This document shows positions 1 through 6,311 of a stretch of DNA of 6,566 nucleotides, one piece after another. The stretch comes from Thermodesulfatator atlanticus. GTDB taxonomy: Bacteria > Desulfobacterota > Thermodesulfobacteria > Thermodesulfobacteriales > Thermodesulfatatoraceae. The notes under the pieces were generated by a model, which was not told the DNA's origin, ran no database searches, and saw only the letters and a list, made by a program, of their open reading frames with translations. The translations under genes were made by a program, and so were the position numbers. Every line of letters starts with the position of its first letter. The first letter of the stretch is position 1. The stretch lies in contig DROK01000046.1 of NCBI GenBank assembly GCA_011321895.1, forward strand, positions 1 to 6,566. Reading direction: 5' to 3'.

Positions 1-432
1 CATTTGCAATCCCAAAAGAATATCTTCAAATATTTTTCTCTTTTTAAATTTAAAACCAAGCATTACTTCCAGCTCATGAACTCGGCCGTATTTTTTTATG
101 GAAGATAAAATTAAACGATGAAATTCTAAGATATCTGGCTCCTTAGGAACAATATTTTCTTCTATCACAATAGATCTTAACGTCGTCATAATGGCTGGAA
201 TATCTATTTTCATTGGACAATAAGAAACACAGGCGTTACAGCCCACGCATATCCAGATAGTTGAACTATTTAAAGCGTCTTCTATTTTGTTGAGTTGCAA
301 TAGCCTAATCAATTGATTAGGCGCATAATCCATTACAGGGACAAAAGGACAACCATTATGACACATTTGACACTGAAAACATCGAAAAAAATTGACCCCA
401 CTTTTGCGGATTATTTTGTTTTTTAAAGCCAT
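1..432 (-). CDS. hdrC: HdrC-like iron-sulfur protein with two [4Fe-4S] motifs (3' end outside window)
   Basis: This is the first 144 codons of a minus-strand gene that stays open to the left edge; known HdrC proteins run to roughly 180-190 residues, so most of it is here. Two classic CxxCxxCxxxCP motifs are visible: Cys18/21/24/28 and Cys62/65/68/72, each followed by Pro. The order and spacing match subunit C of heterodisulfide reductase, a small cytoplasmic or membrane-associated protein that passes electrons between HdrB and HdrA or a membrane partner. The ATG at 432 lies inside the 3' end of tupC (10-nt overlap) with no clear Shine-Dalgarno, so translation is probably coupled to tupC. A GTG at 462 is an alternative start in the same frame. 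The gene is strikingly AT-rich (about 34% GC over 1-420) beside its neighbours. The dicluster fold is certain; the exact subfamily (HdrC against other dicluster ferredoxins) is likely but not proven. Confidence 0.8.
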   Translation of the reverse strand, partial: MALKNKIIRKSGVNFFRCFQCQMCHNGCPFVPVMDYAPNQLIRLLQLNKIEDALNSSTIWICVGCNACVSYCPMKIDIPAIMTTLRSIVIEENIVPKEPDILEFHRLILSSIKKYGRVHELEVMLGFKFKKRKIFEDILLGLQM

Positions 433-1421
433 TTTTGCGCTCTTTGAGGAAAGGAAAGCCACACCTTCTGGCCGGGATAAAGGGAAAGATGAGCCCCGCT
501 TTCTAGCACCAGTGATATATCCTCCCGGGATAAAAAAACAAAGATTTTCCCTAATTTTTTGTTTAACGAAACCTTAAAGATTTGAAAATCCAAGATATTT
601 AAACTTTTATCGGGTCTTTGTAAATAAATTTTGATTTCTTTGGAGGAAAAAACGGCCAGCCCCGGTGAGTCTTGGCGCGGGGCCTCTAGCTCCAGACTGG
701 CCCCGTCTCGGAAAGGACGCACCCAGAACGAAGGACCCTTTTGCCAGGGGCCGGGCACAAAAAGCGGGATATCTTCCCAGACCTGTTGTTGGGCGAAATA
801 AAACCAGGTATCGGCAATTTCACTCACCCAATCCCAGTCATGGGTGGCAATAATCAGATTGGTCCCCCATAATCTTTGGGCCTCAAGGACGGCTTTCTGG
901 ATGAGAAAGGCGCTCTGGGCGTCCACCCCGGAGGTAGGTTCGTCAAGGAGTAAGACCTCCGGTCTCAGAACCAAACGGCTGGCCAGGGCCACCCTCTGCG
1001 TCTCGCCGCCAGAAAGAGCGTACCAAGGCCTTTGGGCAAATTCTTCAGGGGCCAGGCCTACCAGCGTAAGGGCCTCATAAACCCTTTGGCGGAGCCCCTT
1101 TTTTTGGCCTCTTATCCGCAGCCCATAGGCTACGTTCTCAAAGACCGAACGCCGCAAAAGATAGGGTTCCTGGGGCAAAAGGACTACCTTGCGGGTGGCC
1201 GGCTCAAAGAGTCTGAGCGCCTTTCCCTGGTAAAGGATCTTTCCCCGCACGGGCTGTTCGATGAAACTTAAAAGGCGCAAAAAAGTACTTTTGCCGGCCC
1301 CGTTGGGCCCGATGAGGGCCGTGATCTTGCCCTGCGGTATGATCAAATGGTCAACGCTGAGGGCGGTTTTACCTCGATAGGCGTGGAAAAGACCCCTGAT
1401 TTCAAAAAGAGGCTTTACCAT
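423..1421 (-). CDS. tupC: Tungstate ABC transporter ATP-binding protein with C-terminal extension
   Basis: This is the ATPase that powers tungstate import through TupB on the cytoplasmic side. The 332-residue product has all ABC motifs: Walker A GPNGAGKST (38-46), Q-loop Gln84, signature LSGGE (136-140), Walker B VLLLDEP (156-162) and the H-loop His194. The nucleotide-binding domain ends near residue 215. The remaining 115 or so residues look beta-rich and may be a TOBE/Mop-like oxyanion-sensing domain, as in ModC-type ATPases, but no diagnostic motif is visible. Many TupC proteins lack such a tail. The ATG overlaps the tupB stop by 7 nt (ATGGTAA), and the gene's own end overlaps the HdrC-like gene by 10 nt. 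GC content drops sharply within the C-terminal part (541-660 is about 28% GC). Tungstate rather than molybdate is inferred from the TupA neighbour. Confidence 0.9.
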   Translation of the reverse strand: MVKPLFEIRGLFHAYRGKTALSVDHLIIPQGKITALIGPNGAGKSTFLRLLSFIEQPVRGKILYQGKALRLFEPATRKVVLLPQEPYLLRRSVFENVAYGLRIRGQKKGLRQRVYEALTLVGLAPEEFAQRPWYALSGGETQRVALASRLVLRPEVLLLDEPTSGVDAQSAFLIQKAVLEAQRLWGTNLIIATHDWDWVSEIADTWFYFAQQQVWEDIPLFVPGPWQKGPSFWVRPFRDGASLELEAPRQDSPGLAVFSSKEIKIYLQRPDKSLNILDFQIFKVSLNKKLGKIFVFLSREDISLVLESGAHLSLYPGQKVWLSFPQRAQKWL

Positions 1422-2104
1422 TTACGCCTAAGATACATGAGACTGAAATTGACGCCAAAGGCCAGCAGTAAAAGCACTAAACCGAGCGCCACCCCTAAGG
1501 CAAAATTCCCTTTGGCGGTCTCAAGGGCGATGGTGGTGGTGATGGTCCTGGTATACCACTTGATATTACCCCCCACCATCAGTGAAATTCCCACTTCCGT
1601 AAGGACACGACCGTAGGCTGTCACCGCGGCCATGAGGAGGCCGTAACGGGCTTCCCAGAGGATGGAGAGGAGGAGCTGGCGCCGGTTGGCCCCCAGCGAA
1701 AGTAAGGTCAGACGCAGTTTCTGGTCTAAACTCTCGATGGTGGCGGCGGTGAGGGCCACCACGATGGGCAGGGCCAGGATCGTCTGTCCTATGGCAATGG
1801 CCAGCGGGGTAAAAAGCAGGCCTAAATTTCCAAGTGGGCCCTGCTGGCTGAGAAGGGCGTACACCAGGAGACCGATCAAGACGGTGGGCAGGGATAACAG
1901 GGTATTGGCCAGGGTGCGCAAAAATTTACGCCCCGGAAAATCAAAGAACCCCAGGCCAAACCCCAGAGGGACCCCCAAAAGCAAACTGGCCGCCATGGAA
2001 TAAGTGGTGACCTTAAGGGTTACCTGGATGGCCGCCAGAGTTTCAGGATCCCGTTTTAAGAGAAGGCTTAAAGCTTTAATTAAACCTTCTAAGAGATAAT
2101 CCAT
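1415..2104 (-). CDS. tupB: Tungstate ABC transporter permease
   Basis: This is the inner-membrane channel subunit of the tungstate importer. The 229-residue length is usual for TupB. Hydrophobic segments lie near residues 33-53, 64-86, 98-118, 153-173 and 198-222, with a polar N-terminus. The EAA-type coupling loop, which contacts TupC, is at about 134-150 (SLGANRRQLL). The following stretch holds GRVLTEVGISLMVGGN and the IKWYTRTITTTIALE region, both typical of TupB and related oxyanion permeases. The start lies 3 nt after the tupA stop with no strong ribosome site, and the end overlaps tupC by 7 nt, so it is very likely cotranscribed and translationally coupled. Confidence 0.92.
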   Translation of the reverse strand: MDYLLEGLIKALSLLLKRDPETLAAIQVTLKVTTYSMAASLLLGVPLGFGLGFFDFPGRKFLRTLANTLLSLPTVLIGLLVYALLSQQGPLGNLGLLFTPLAIAIGQTILALPIVVALTAATIESLDQKLRLTLLSLGANRRQLLLSILWEARYGLLMAAVTAYGRVLTEVGISLMVGGNIKWYTRTITTTIALETAKGNFALGVALGLVLLLLAFGVNFSLMYLRRKW

Positions 2105-2107
2105 AAA

Positions 2108-2956
2108 CTATGGGCCAGTCTTCTCATGGGCGTTGGGGATGAAAAGCGGCTGTCCAAACAATTTAAATTCCCCGATTTTTCGTTGAATCTCTGGAGAAGT
2201 AAGCCACTCAACGAATAGGCGGGCCTGCTTCGCCTTCACATTCGGACAGCGGGCCGGGTTAACCAAAATGACGCTGTACTGGTTACGCAGGGCCGGGTCC
2301 CCTTCTACCAGGATGGCTAATCTTTGGGCCAGCTTATGGTTGGCCTTAAATTTCAAAAAAGTCCCCCTATCAGTCAGGGTGTAAGCCCCTTTTTCGGCGG
2401 CGATCAAAAGGGTGATCATCATCCCCTGGCCGGTTTGTAAGTACCAAGGTTTACGCTCAAGCTGCGCGGGCGCAATACCCGCCGCCTGCCAGAGGGAAAG
2501 TTCCTTCTGGTGGGTGCCGGAATTATCTCCCCGGCTTACGAACCTGGTCCCTTTGGCCGCCAGACGCCGAAAGGCCTCTATGACCGGCAGGCCCCTTATT
2601 CCCGCAGGATCAGCCGGGGGACCCACCAGCACAAAATCGTTATACATGATCGGCCGGCGTTCAAGGCCGTAACCCCTGGCTATGAATGCCTTCTCCGCCG
2701 GCGGTGCGTGTACTAACAGGAGATCTACGTCACAATTTTGGCCAAGCTTCAGGGCCTTTCCCGTCCCCACCGCTACCCATTGCAGCTTGATACCGGTCTG
2801 CTTCTCAAAAAAGGGGGCCAGGTAATCCAAAAGACCGGTGTTGTCGGTGCTGGTGGTGGTAGCCAGCCTCAAGATCCGATCACCCGCCTCAACCCCAAAG
2901 ACAGACACCAGCCACAGGCTATAAATTAAAACCAGCACTACTGAGGCCCTTTTCAT
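2108..2956 (-). CDS. tupA: Periplasmic tungstate-binding protein
   Basis: This is the high-affinity binding protein that captures tungstate outside the membrane and delivers it to TupB. The 282-residue product starts with MKRASVV and a hydrophobic signal segment, with probable cleavage near residue 24 (VEA|GD). No lipobox Cys is present, so it should be a soluble periplasmic protein. The mature N-terminus carries the TupA hallmark TTTSTDNTG (33-41). Other family motifs are VGTGKAL (63-69), DVDLLLVHAP (76-85), SRGDNSGTH (141-149) and YTLTDRGTF (192-200), which line the oxyanion site in this family. I chose the ATG at 2956 because GGGAGG stands 8 nt before it and the signal peptide begins there; an ATG at 2992 would add 12 residues and lacks such a site. 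It is the first gene of the minus-strand operon. Specificity for tungstate over molybdate is inferred from family resemblance. Confidence 0.93.
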   Translation of the reverse strand: MKRASVVLVLIYSLWLVSVFGVEAGDRILRLATTTSTDNTGLLDYLAPFFEKQTGIKLQWVAVGTGKALKLGQNCDVDLLLVHAPPAEKAFIARGYGLERRPIMYNDFVLVGPPADPAGIRGLPVIEAFRRLAAKGTRFVSRGDNSGTHQKELSLWQAAGIAPAQLERKPWYLQTGQGMMITLLIAAEKGAYTLTDRGTFLKFKANHKLAQRLAILVEGDPALRNQYSVILVNPARCPNVKAKQARLFVEWLTSPEIQRKIGEFKLFGQPLFIPNAHEKTGP

Positions 2957-2979
2957 AACTTTGCCCTCCCAAAAATCAT

Positions 2980-3008
2980 TTGACAAAACCATCCTTGCTT
3001 GGTAGCAC
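2980..3008 (+). promoter_or_regulatory. Probable sigma-70-type promoter of the nickel operon
   Basis: A perfect -35 box TTGACA (2980-2985) is followed after exactly 17 bp by TAGCAC (3003-3008), which matches the -10 consensus at only 3 of 6 bases. Transcription would begin near 3015, leaving a leader of about 25 nt with AAAGGAG in it. The weak -10 box would suit a promoter under control. Confidence 0.45.
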
Positions 3009-3027
3009 GAAATAAAAAATGGTGTTA
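3003..3027. promoter_or_regulatory. Imperfect inverted repeat, possible operator
   Basis: TAGCAC (3003-3008) and GTGTTA (3022-3027) form an inverted repeat with one mismatch around a 13-bp spacer. The left arm coincides with the putative -10 box of the nickel operon and the right arm touches its ribosome-binding site, a place where a repressor would block transcription. A nickel-sensing regulator such as NikR is one possibility, but I see no proof. Six-base arms can arise by chance. Confidence 0.25.
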
Positions 3028-3033
3028 AAGGAG
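3027..3033 (+). promoter_or_regulatory. Ribosome-binding site of nikK
   Basis: AAAGGAG lies 6 nt before the ATG at 3040. It settles that start over an in-frame ATG at 3019, which would place seven polar and charged residues before the signal peptide and has no such site. Confidence 0.75.
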
Positions 3034-3039
3034 CGCTTC

Positions 3040-3849
3040 ATGAAACGTTTAAGCCTTTTGACCCTGATGTTCTTTTTGCTCGGGATTTCTGGTGCCCTGG
3101 CCCATTTTCTCCTGCTTCTCCCGGAGAAAGAACTCATTACGCATCCAGCAGAAAGGACCGTCCTGCTAAAAATCATCTTCACTCATCCCATGGCCGGTGG
3201 TCCGGCCATGCCCCTGGCCAGGCCCAGAGAAGCGGGCGTCTTTTTAAACGGCCAAAAAATTTTACTTACCTCAAATCTAACCCCGATAGAAGTCCCCGTT
3301 TATGCCCCCTGGCGCGCAGATTTTAACCCCCGTCAAAGGGCCAGGGCGTGGCAGCTAAAATATACCTTCAGCCGTCCGGGAGATTATATCTTTTACGTCA
3401 TCCCTCAGCCATATTTTGAACCCGCAGAAGGGGTATTTATCCAGCAGATTACCAAGGTGGTGGTTAACGCCTTTGGGGCGGAGACGGGATGGGACGCCGC
3501 CCTTGGCCTACCGGTAGAAATAGTCCCTCTGGGGCGCCCTTACGGTCTCTGGGAGGGGAATCTCTTCTGCGGCCTGGTTCTCAAGGACGGCCAGCCTCTC
3601 AAACACGCCACGGTGGAGGTAGAATATTTAAACGAGAAGGGTCAGATAGATTTACCTTCTCCGGTCTTTGAAACCCAGGTCCTCAAGACTAACGCCTCCG
3701 GGGAATTTTGTTATAGTTTCCCTTGGGCTGGCTGGTGGGGCTTTTCCGTGTTAACTGAAGGGGCACCCATAACCAAAGAGGGTCAGAAATACCCCCTGGA
3801 ACTGGACGCGGTATTTTGGCTTAAGGTTTATCCTTTAAAAGGACATTAG
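3040..3849 (+). CDS. nikK: NikK-like periplasmic component of nickel transporter (DUF4198 family)
   Basis: This is an exported accessory protein of the nickel ECF transporter, thought to bind or hand over Ni(II) outside the membrane. The 269-residue product has a signal peptide (basic MKR, hydrophobic core 4-17, ALA at 19-21), so cleavage after Ala21 would expose His22 as the first residue. The mature part matches the DUF4198 pattern: HFLLLLP at the start, FTHPM (47-51) a little later, then a beta-rich body. There is no C-terminal membrane helix, so it is either soluble or held by an uncleaved N-terminus. Two Cys residues in the second half (LFCGL and EFCYSF) could form a disulfide. It is the first gene of the plus-strand operon and its TAG stop directly abuts nikM. 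The family call is firm; the exact biochemical role of NikK is poorly known, and the nickel assignment rests on the neighbours. Confidence 0.82.
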   Translation: MKRLSLLTLMFFLLGISGALAHFLLLLPEKELITHPAERTVLLKIIFTHPMAGGPAMPLARPREAGVFLNGQKILLTSNLTPIEVPVYAPWRADFNPRQRARAWQLKYTFSRPGDYIFYVIPQPYFEPAEGVFIQQITKVVVNAFGAETGWDAALGLPVEIVPLGRPYGLWEGNLFCGLVLKDGQPLKHATVEVEYLNEKGQIDLPSPVFETQVLKTNASGEFCYSFPWAGWWGFSVLTEGAPITKEGQKYPLELDAVFWLKVYPLKGH

Positions 3850-4443
3850 ATGCATATTTCAGAAGGAGTCTTAAATCCTCCTGTCCTTTTGTTAGGAGGG
3901 ATATTTACCGCCCTGGGCACTGCGGTGGGCCTCAAATATTTAACACCGGAGGCCATCCCCCGGGCGGCCCTCCTCACGGCGGCGGCCTTTGTGGCCTCCC
4001 TGGTCCATATTCCCCTGGGACCAAGTTCCGTACACCTGGTCTTAAACGGACTTTTGGGGTTGATATTGCGCTGGGGCGCATTTCCTTCCTTTCTGGTCTG
4101 TCTTTTCCTCCAGGCCATCCTTTTTCAATTTGGGGGACTCACCACGTTGGGGGTCAACACTTTCAACATGGCCTTTCCCGCGGTGGTAATGGCCTATCTG
4201 GCAAGACCCCTGTTAAATAAAGGGACCAGAGGGGCCTTGGTCGCCGGCTTTCTGGTCGGAAGCCTGGCGGTTTTCGGGGCCGGCCTCCTGGTCGCCTTGG
4301 AACTTTCTTTTACCGGCGAAAATTTCAGGACCGCCGCCAGGTTAATCCTGGCCGCCCACCTGCCGGTGGCAGCCCTGGAAGGAGTAATATGCGCCTTTAT
4401 CTGTTCTTATCTTAAGAGAATACGGCCGGAGATTTTAAGATGA
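3850..4443 (+). CDS. nikM: Nickel ECF transporter substrate-binding membrane protein (CbiM/NikM family)
   Basis: This is the integral S-component that selects the metal. The 197-residue product begins MHISEG, the invariant CbiM/NikM N-terminus: in characterised NikM the metal is held by the N-terminal Met amine, His2 and a further His. The second site is visible as HIPLGPSSVHLVLNG, with His53 and His62; His62 lines up with the known ligand. Several hydrophobic helices follow, with the polar GGLTTLGVNTFNMAFP loop typical of the family in the middle. Its ATG follows the nikK stop with no gap, preceded by AAAAGGA, and its TGA overlaps the nikL start (ATGA). Cobalt is the main alternative substrate, but the NikK and NikL neighbours and lack of a cobalamin riboswitch favour nickel. 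Confidence 0.93.
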   Translation: MHISEGVLNPPVLLLGGIFTALGTAVGLKYLTPEAIPRAALLTAAAFVASLVHIPLGPSSVHLVLNGLLGLILRWGAFPSFLVCLFLQAILFQFGGLTTLGVNTFNMAFPAVVMAYLARPLLNKGTRGALVAGFLVGSLAVFGAGLLVALELSFTGENFRTAARLILAAHLPVAALEGVICAFICSYLKRIRPEILR

Positions 4444-4919
4444 GGTTCTTCTTCCTTTTGGGTCTTCTCCTCTGGCTCGGCCTGGGGGCTTCCTCCTGGG
4501 CACACCGGATCTACGTCTTTGCCAATTATGAGGGAAAAGAAATCCAGGGAGAGGTCTATTTTAACGACGGCCGTCCTGCCAAAGCCCAGATAGAAATAGA
4601 AGCAGACGGAGAGGTATTCAAAACCGAGACCAACACCCAGGGTAAATTCACTTTTACTTTGCCCCACCCGGCCCACCGTATAAAAATAAGCGCTTACGCA
4701 GGTATGGGGCACAAAGCAACCGTGGTAATCAAAGGGCAAAATGCCGGTAAGCCGGTATCAAAGCAGCCTGCCCCTGGTCAGCAAACCCCGGCGCAACAGG
4801 CTCTTGGTCCCTCCTGGCGGGATATTTTCTGTGGTCTGGGTTATATCGTGGGCGTTTTTGGCTTTCTAGCCTACCTTAAGGCCCGAACTTATGGCTCAAA
4901 AAAGAGACCCGAGAATTGA
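4440..4919 (+). CDS. nikL: NikL-like membrane-anchored periplasmic component of nickel transporter
   Basis: This accessory subunit replaces NikN/CbiN in one class of nickel ECF transporters. The 159-residue product has a signal peptide or first membrane helix (3-17), a likely cleavage after Ala21 that exposes His22, and a beta-sandwich domain (about 22-98) like carboxypeptidase regulatory domains. The motif AGMGHKA (87-93) is characteristic of NikL and offers a further His. A Pro/Gln-rich linker (99-124) leads to one membrane helix (128-147, FCGLGYIVGVFGF) and a short basic cytoplasmic tail. The linker probably lets the domain reach over NikM. GGAG lies 8 nt before the ATG, which overlaps the nikM stop by 4 nt. 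The 3' end overlaps nikQ by 29 nt. The family call rests on architecture and the AGMGH motif; how NikL helps metal entry is inferred. Confidence 0.85.
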   Translation: MRFFFLLGLLLWLGLGASSWAHRIYVFANYEGKEIQGEVYFNDGRPAKAQIEIEADGEVFKTETNTQGKFTFTLPHPAHRIKISAYAGMGHKATVVIKGQNAGKPVSKQPAPGQQTPAQQALGPSWRDIFCGLGYIVGVFGFLAYLKARTYGSKKRPEN

Positions 4920-5607
4920 TATCATCTTTACTTTCCTCTTTGCCCTCATAGTAGCCACCTCTTCCCGGTGGTCGGTCATCTTTTTGGGCCTTCTGACCGG
5001 CCTGGGGCTTGCTTTCGCAAGCAGGCTTTCTCTCAAAAAGACCGTGAAACAGTTTCTATTGGCTGACTTATTTCTCCTGATGGTGGTGATCACTCTCCCT
5101 TTCACCACCCCGGGCCAAGGGATAGCCCGACTGGGCCCCCTGGTCTTGACCAGAGAGGGCCTCCTTTTCGCCCTTTTTATCTTTTTAAAGGCCAATAGCA
5201 TCTTGCTGGTTACTTACGCCCTTTTGGGGCCCAAAAATATCTTTGAGATTGCGCATGCCCTACACCACTTAAAGGTCCCTTCCAAACTGGTCCAGCTCCT
5301 CTTTTTTACCTTTCGTTATTTGTCCCTCTTGGAAAAGGAATTTCAAAAACTGCTTGAGGCCGCCAAACTGCGGGGTTTTAGCCCCAAAACAGCCCTTAGT
5401 TCTTACCGCGTGTGGAGTTATTTGCTGGCGGCTCTCTTTATCAGGAGTTATGACCGGGCCAGCCGGGTTTACGAAGCCATGCTCCTGCGGGGCTACCGGG
5501 GCTATTTTCCCGTGTGGCACCACTTTGCCTGGCAGCCACGGGATACCTTTTGGTCAATTTTAGGTGGCATTTATCTCATTTTTATGGCAAGTTTAGCTTA
5601 TCTCTAA
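4891..5607 (+). CDS. nikQ: ECF transporter transmembrane (T) protein, CbiQ/NikQ family
   Basis: This membrane subunit couples ATP hydrolysis by NikO to movement of NikM. The 238-residue length is normal for CbiQ. The N-terminal cytoplasmic start (DPRIDII) leads into hydrophobic helices near 10-42, 53-72 and 90-115. A long amphipathic cytoplasmic region follows, carrying the two signature coupling motifs: AAKLRG (157-162) and AMLLRG (196-201). Their Arg residues insert into the ATPase groove in known ECF structures. A last membrane helix is at about 222-237. The ATG at 4891 lies inside nikL (29-nt overlap), preceded by a modest AAGG 9 nt upstream; it gives the expected N-terminus. The stop overlaps nikO by one base (TAATG). 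Confidence 0.93.
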   Translation: MAQKRDPRIDIIFTFLFALIVATSSRWSVIFLGLLTGLGLAFASRLSLKKTVKQFLLADLFLLMVVITLPFTTPGQGIARLGPLVLTREGLLFALFIFLKANSILLVTYALLGPKNIFEIAHALHHLKVPSKLVQLLFFTFRYLSLLEKEFQKLLEAAKLRGFSPKTALSSYRVWSYLLAALFIRSYDRASRVYEAMLLRGYRGYFPVWHHFAWQPRDTFWSILGGIYLIFMASLAYL

Positions 5608-6311
5608 TGACACCTTTAGTAGAGCTCAAAGATATTTCTTTCAGCTATCCGGAGCGGCCCCTTTTTACCAAACTCAACCTGGCCCTCTGGCCGGGACAGC
5701 GTCTGGGGCTTACCGGGCCCAATGGGGCCGGCAAAACCACCCTTTTGCGCCTTATCCTGGGCCTTGAAAAGGCCCAGGGAGGAGAGATCCTTTTTGAAGG
5801 CCGCCTACTGCAAAAAGAAAAAGATTTTTATCCCCTGCGTCAGAAAATAGGGCTGGTATTCCAGGACCCGGACGATCAGTTATTTTGCCCCACGGTAGAA
5901 GAAGACCTGGCCTTCGGCCCTTTAAACCTCGGGCTTTCCCGGGAAGAGGTGGCCAGACGACTTGCGGAAGTAATAGAGCTTTTGGGGCTTAAGGGTTTTG
6001 AAAAACGTTATACCTATAAACTCTCCGGAGGAGAAAAAAGGCTGGTAGCCCTGGGGACCGTGCTTACCATGCGGCCCCAATTCTTGCTCCTGGACGAGCC
6101 CACCGGGGATCTGGACCAGAAGAATCTCGAAAAACTGCTTTTCATTTTGAAGGAACACCTCTCTTCGTATCTAATAATTTCCCACGACCTGGCCTTCTTA
6201 GAAGAAGTCTGTACGGAAATCTTTTGGTTAGAGGACGGAAAATTGGTCTTCTTCAGGGAAGGCAAGGCCGGAAAACGGCAGGCCTTTTCAAGCTTCCGCC
6301 TTTTAAATTAA
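5607..6311 (+). CDS. nikO: ECF transporter ATP-binding protein, CbiO/NikO family
   Basis: This is the ATPase of the nickel transporter, acting at the cytoplasmic face with NikQ. The 234-residue product carries Walker A GPNGAGKTT (37-45), the ECF-specific Q-loop VFQDPDDQLF (84-93), signature LSGGE (139-143), Walker B FLLLDEP (159-165), D-loop (GDLD) and H-loop His193. It is a little shorter than the usual 260-280 residues, with only about 40 residues after the H-loop, so the C-terminal dimerisation extension of other EcfA proteins is reduced or missing. As the only ATPase in the operon it should work as a homodimer. I start it at the ATG at 5607, overlapping the nikQ stop as TAATG, since the domain begins there (LVELKDISFSY); an in-frame ATG at 5514 would add 31 residues encoded within nikQ. 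No Shine-Dalgarno is visible, which suggests coupling to nikQ. Confidence 0.94.
   Translation: MTPLVELKDISFSYPERPLFTKLNLALWPGQRLGLTGPNGAGKTTLLRLILGLEKAQGGEILFEGRLLQKEKDFYPLRQKIGLVFQDPDDQLFCPTVEEDLAFGPLNLGLSREEVARRLAEVIELLGLKGFEKRYTYKLSGGEKRLVALGTVLTMRPQFLLLDEPTGDLDQKNLEKLLFILKEHLSSYLIISHDLAFLEEVCTEIFWLEDGKLVFFREGKAGKRQAFSSFRLLN
6264..6288 (+). terminator. Possible weak intrinsic terminator inside the nikO 3' end
   Basis: AAGGCC (6264-6269) can pair with GGCCTT (6281-6286), followed by two more T residues. It lies about 20 nt before the nikO stop. The short stem, the 11-nt loop and the four-base T run make it weak, but it is the only hairpin followed by T residues that I see near the end of the nickel operon. 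Confidence 0.2.

Larger units (their letters stand above)
2957..3039. promoter_or_regulatory. Divergent control region between tupA and nikK
   Basis: These 83 bases are the only space between two operons facing away from each other, so both promoters must lie here or just inside the first codons. On the plus strand there is a good sigma-70-like pair. On the minus strand I found no convincing -35/-10 pair; TCAAAT just upstream of the tupA ribosome site is the best -10 candidate but has no matching -35. The gap is too short for a cobalamin or molybdenum-cofactor riboswitch. Confidence 0.6.

Noticed and set aside
1662..2003. A 113-codon plus-strand open frame opposite tupB
   Set aside because: It is antisense to an unmistakable TupB permease; its product is Arg/Pro/Ser-rich with no motif, as expected from the complement of a GC-rich gene.
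2957..2992. Upstream start for tupA at 2992
   Set aside because: It would put a charged 12-residue extension before the signal peptide; the ATG at 2956 has GGGAGG at proper distance.
2957..3039. Cobalamin or molybdenum-cofactor riboswitch before the transporter operons
   Set aside because: Only 83 bp separate the divergent starts, too short for either riboswitch, and no conserved core such as a B12 box is visible.
5514..5606. Upstream start for nikO at 5514
   Set aside because: It would encode 31 residues within the nikQ end that match no ABC protein; the TAATG start at 5607 fits the domain.
3850..5607. Cobalt (CbiMNQO) rather than nickel transporter
   Set aside because: There is no CbiN; instead NikK- and NikL-type genes are present, and no cobalamin genes or riboswitch are seen. 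Cobalt cannot be fully excluded from sequence alone.
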